5,904 bases of DNA from Spirochaetaceae bacterium (lineage in GTDB: Bacteria; Spirochaetota; Spirochaetia; B11-G9), in contig JAUVLL010000219.1 in NCBI GenBank assembly GCA_030600745.1, forward strand, positions 1 to 5,904, written 5' to 3'. The notes under the pieces were generated by a model, which was given only the letters and a program-made list of their open reading frames with translations, had not been told where the DNA came from and did not search any database. Of this stretch, positions 5,525-5,904 are shown in pieces; positions within the stretch are counted from its first letter, which is position 1; each line of letters starts with the position of its first letter. Both the position numbers and the translations under genes were made by a program.

Positions 5525-5904
5525 ATGAAGAAATTATTGATGATTGCAATGATTACGATTATTGCACTTACAGTAACTACTGGACTCTTTGCCGCTGGTC
5601 AGAAGGATTCCTCAAGTGATGACGGAGCTAAGAAATTAGCTGTTGGTATTATTCTACCAACAAAAGATGAGCCAAGATGGATCCAGGACGAGACCCGTTT
5701 TAGAGAAGCTCTGGAAAAAGCCGGATACAGTGTTGAGATTCTATTTAGCCAGGGAGATTCCGCGCGCGAGAGAGCCAATGTTGAGGCTCTTGTTGCTAAA
5801 GGGATTGAAGTTCTGATAATGACCCCACATGATGGTGCAGCCGCAGCCGCTGCTGCTGACTATGCTGCTAATGCCGATGTTAAAGTTATCTCTTATGACC
5901 GTTT
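5525..5904 (+). CDS. ChvE-type multiple-sugar-binding protein, N-terminal part, partial
   Basis: The first 126 residues of a periplasmic sugar-binding protein run off the window edge. MKKLLMIAMI starts a hydrophobic signal peptide that ends around LFAAGQKD (21-28). There is no lipobox cysteine, so I expect cleavage by signal peptidase I after Ala23 or Ala24 and a soluble periplasmic protein. The mature part begins with LAVGIILPTKDEPRWIQDE (38-56), then EALVAKGIEVLIMTPHDG (87-104) and VISYDR (121-126), the pattern of ChvE / multiple monosaccharide-binding proteins, which deliver aldoses to an ABC importer (ATPase and permease, expected downstream but not visible). An Ala run (105-111) follows the HDG motif. 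It has its own promoter-like sequence and a strong ribosome binding site 136 bp after the lipoprotein gene, suggesting separate, probably sugar-induced, expression. The exact sugar cannot be read from this half. Confidence 0.88.
   Translation, partial: MKKLLMIAMITIIALTVTTGLFAAGQKDSSSDDGAKKLAVGIILPTKDEPRWIQDETRFREALEKAGYSVEILFSQGDSARERANVEALVAKGIEVLIMTPHDGAAAAAAADYAANADVKVISYDR

Overview
The window looks like a carbohydrate-sensing and uptake locus of an AT-rich, probably diderm bacterium. A spirochaete (Treponema/Spirochaeta-like) is my best guess. The reasons are the low GC, a lipoprotein with a short lipobox, and a second sugar-binding protein with a cleavable signal peptide but no lipobox cysteine, which implies a true periplasm. 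The taxon is inferred, not demonstrated.

Layout, all genes on the + strand. Positions 1-112 hold the 3' end of a PIN-domain (VapC-like) gene unrelated to the rest. Positions 113-448 are an AT-rich intergenic stretch with an 11-bp perfect inverted repeat, an 11-bp direct repeat and a promoter-like motif next to the following start codon. Positions 449-5388 are four tightly overlapping genes: a membrane-anchored periplasmic-binding-protein-like sensor (GTG start), a YesM/LytS-type histidine kinase, a YesN-type AraC response regulator, and a XylF-like sugar-binding lipoprotein. The overlaps are 4, 16 and 11 bp, so the four are almost certainly one translationally coupled operon. Positions 5389-5524 are a 136-bp gap with an 18-bp near-perfect palindrome, a perfect TATAAT and a strong Shine-Dalgarno. 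From 5525 to the window edge runs the 5' part of a ChvE-type multiple-sugar-binding protein, probably the first gene of an ABC transporter operon that continues outside the window.

Working model (inference): the anchored binding protein and possibly the XylF-like lipoprotein sense a sugar outside the cytoplasmic membrane and control the kinase. The kinase phosphorylates the AraC-type regulator, which activates the ChvE-type transporter promoter. This resembles the XylFII-LytS-YesN xylose-sensing system of clostridia, but here two different binding proteins flank one two-component pair. That four-gene arrangement, and the candidate control site in front of the transporter gene, are the most interesting parts of the window. 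The families themselves are known.
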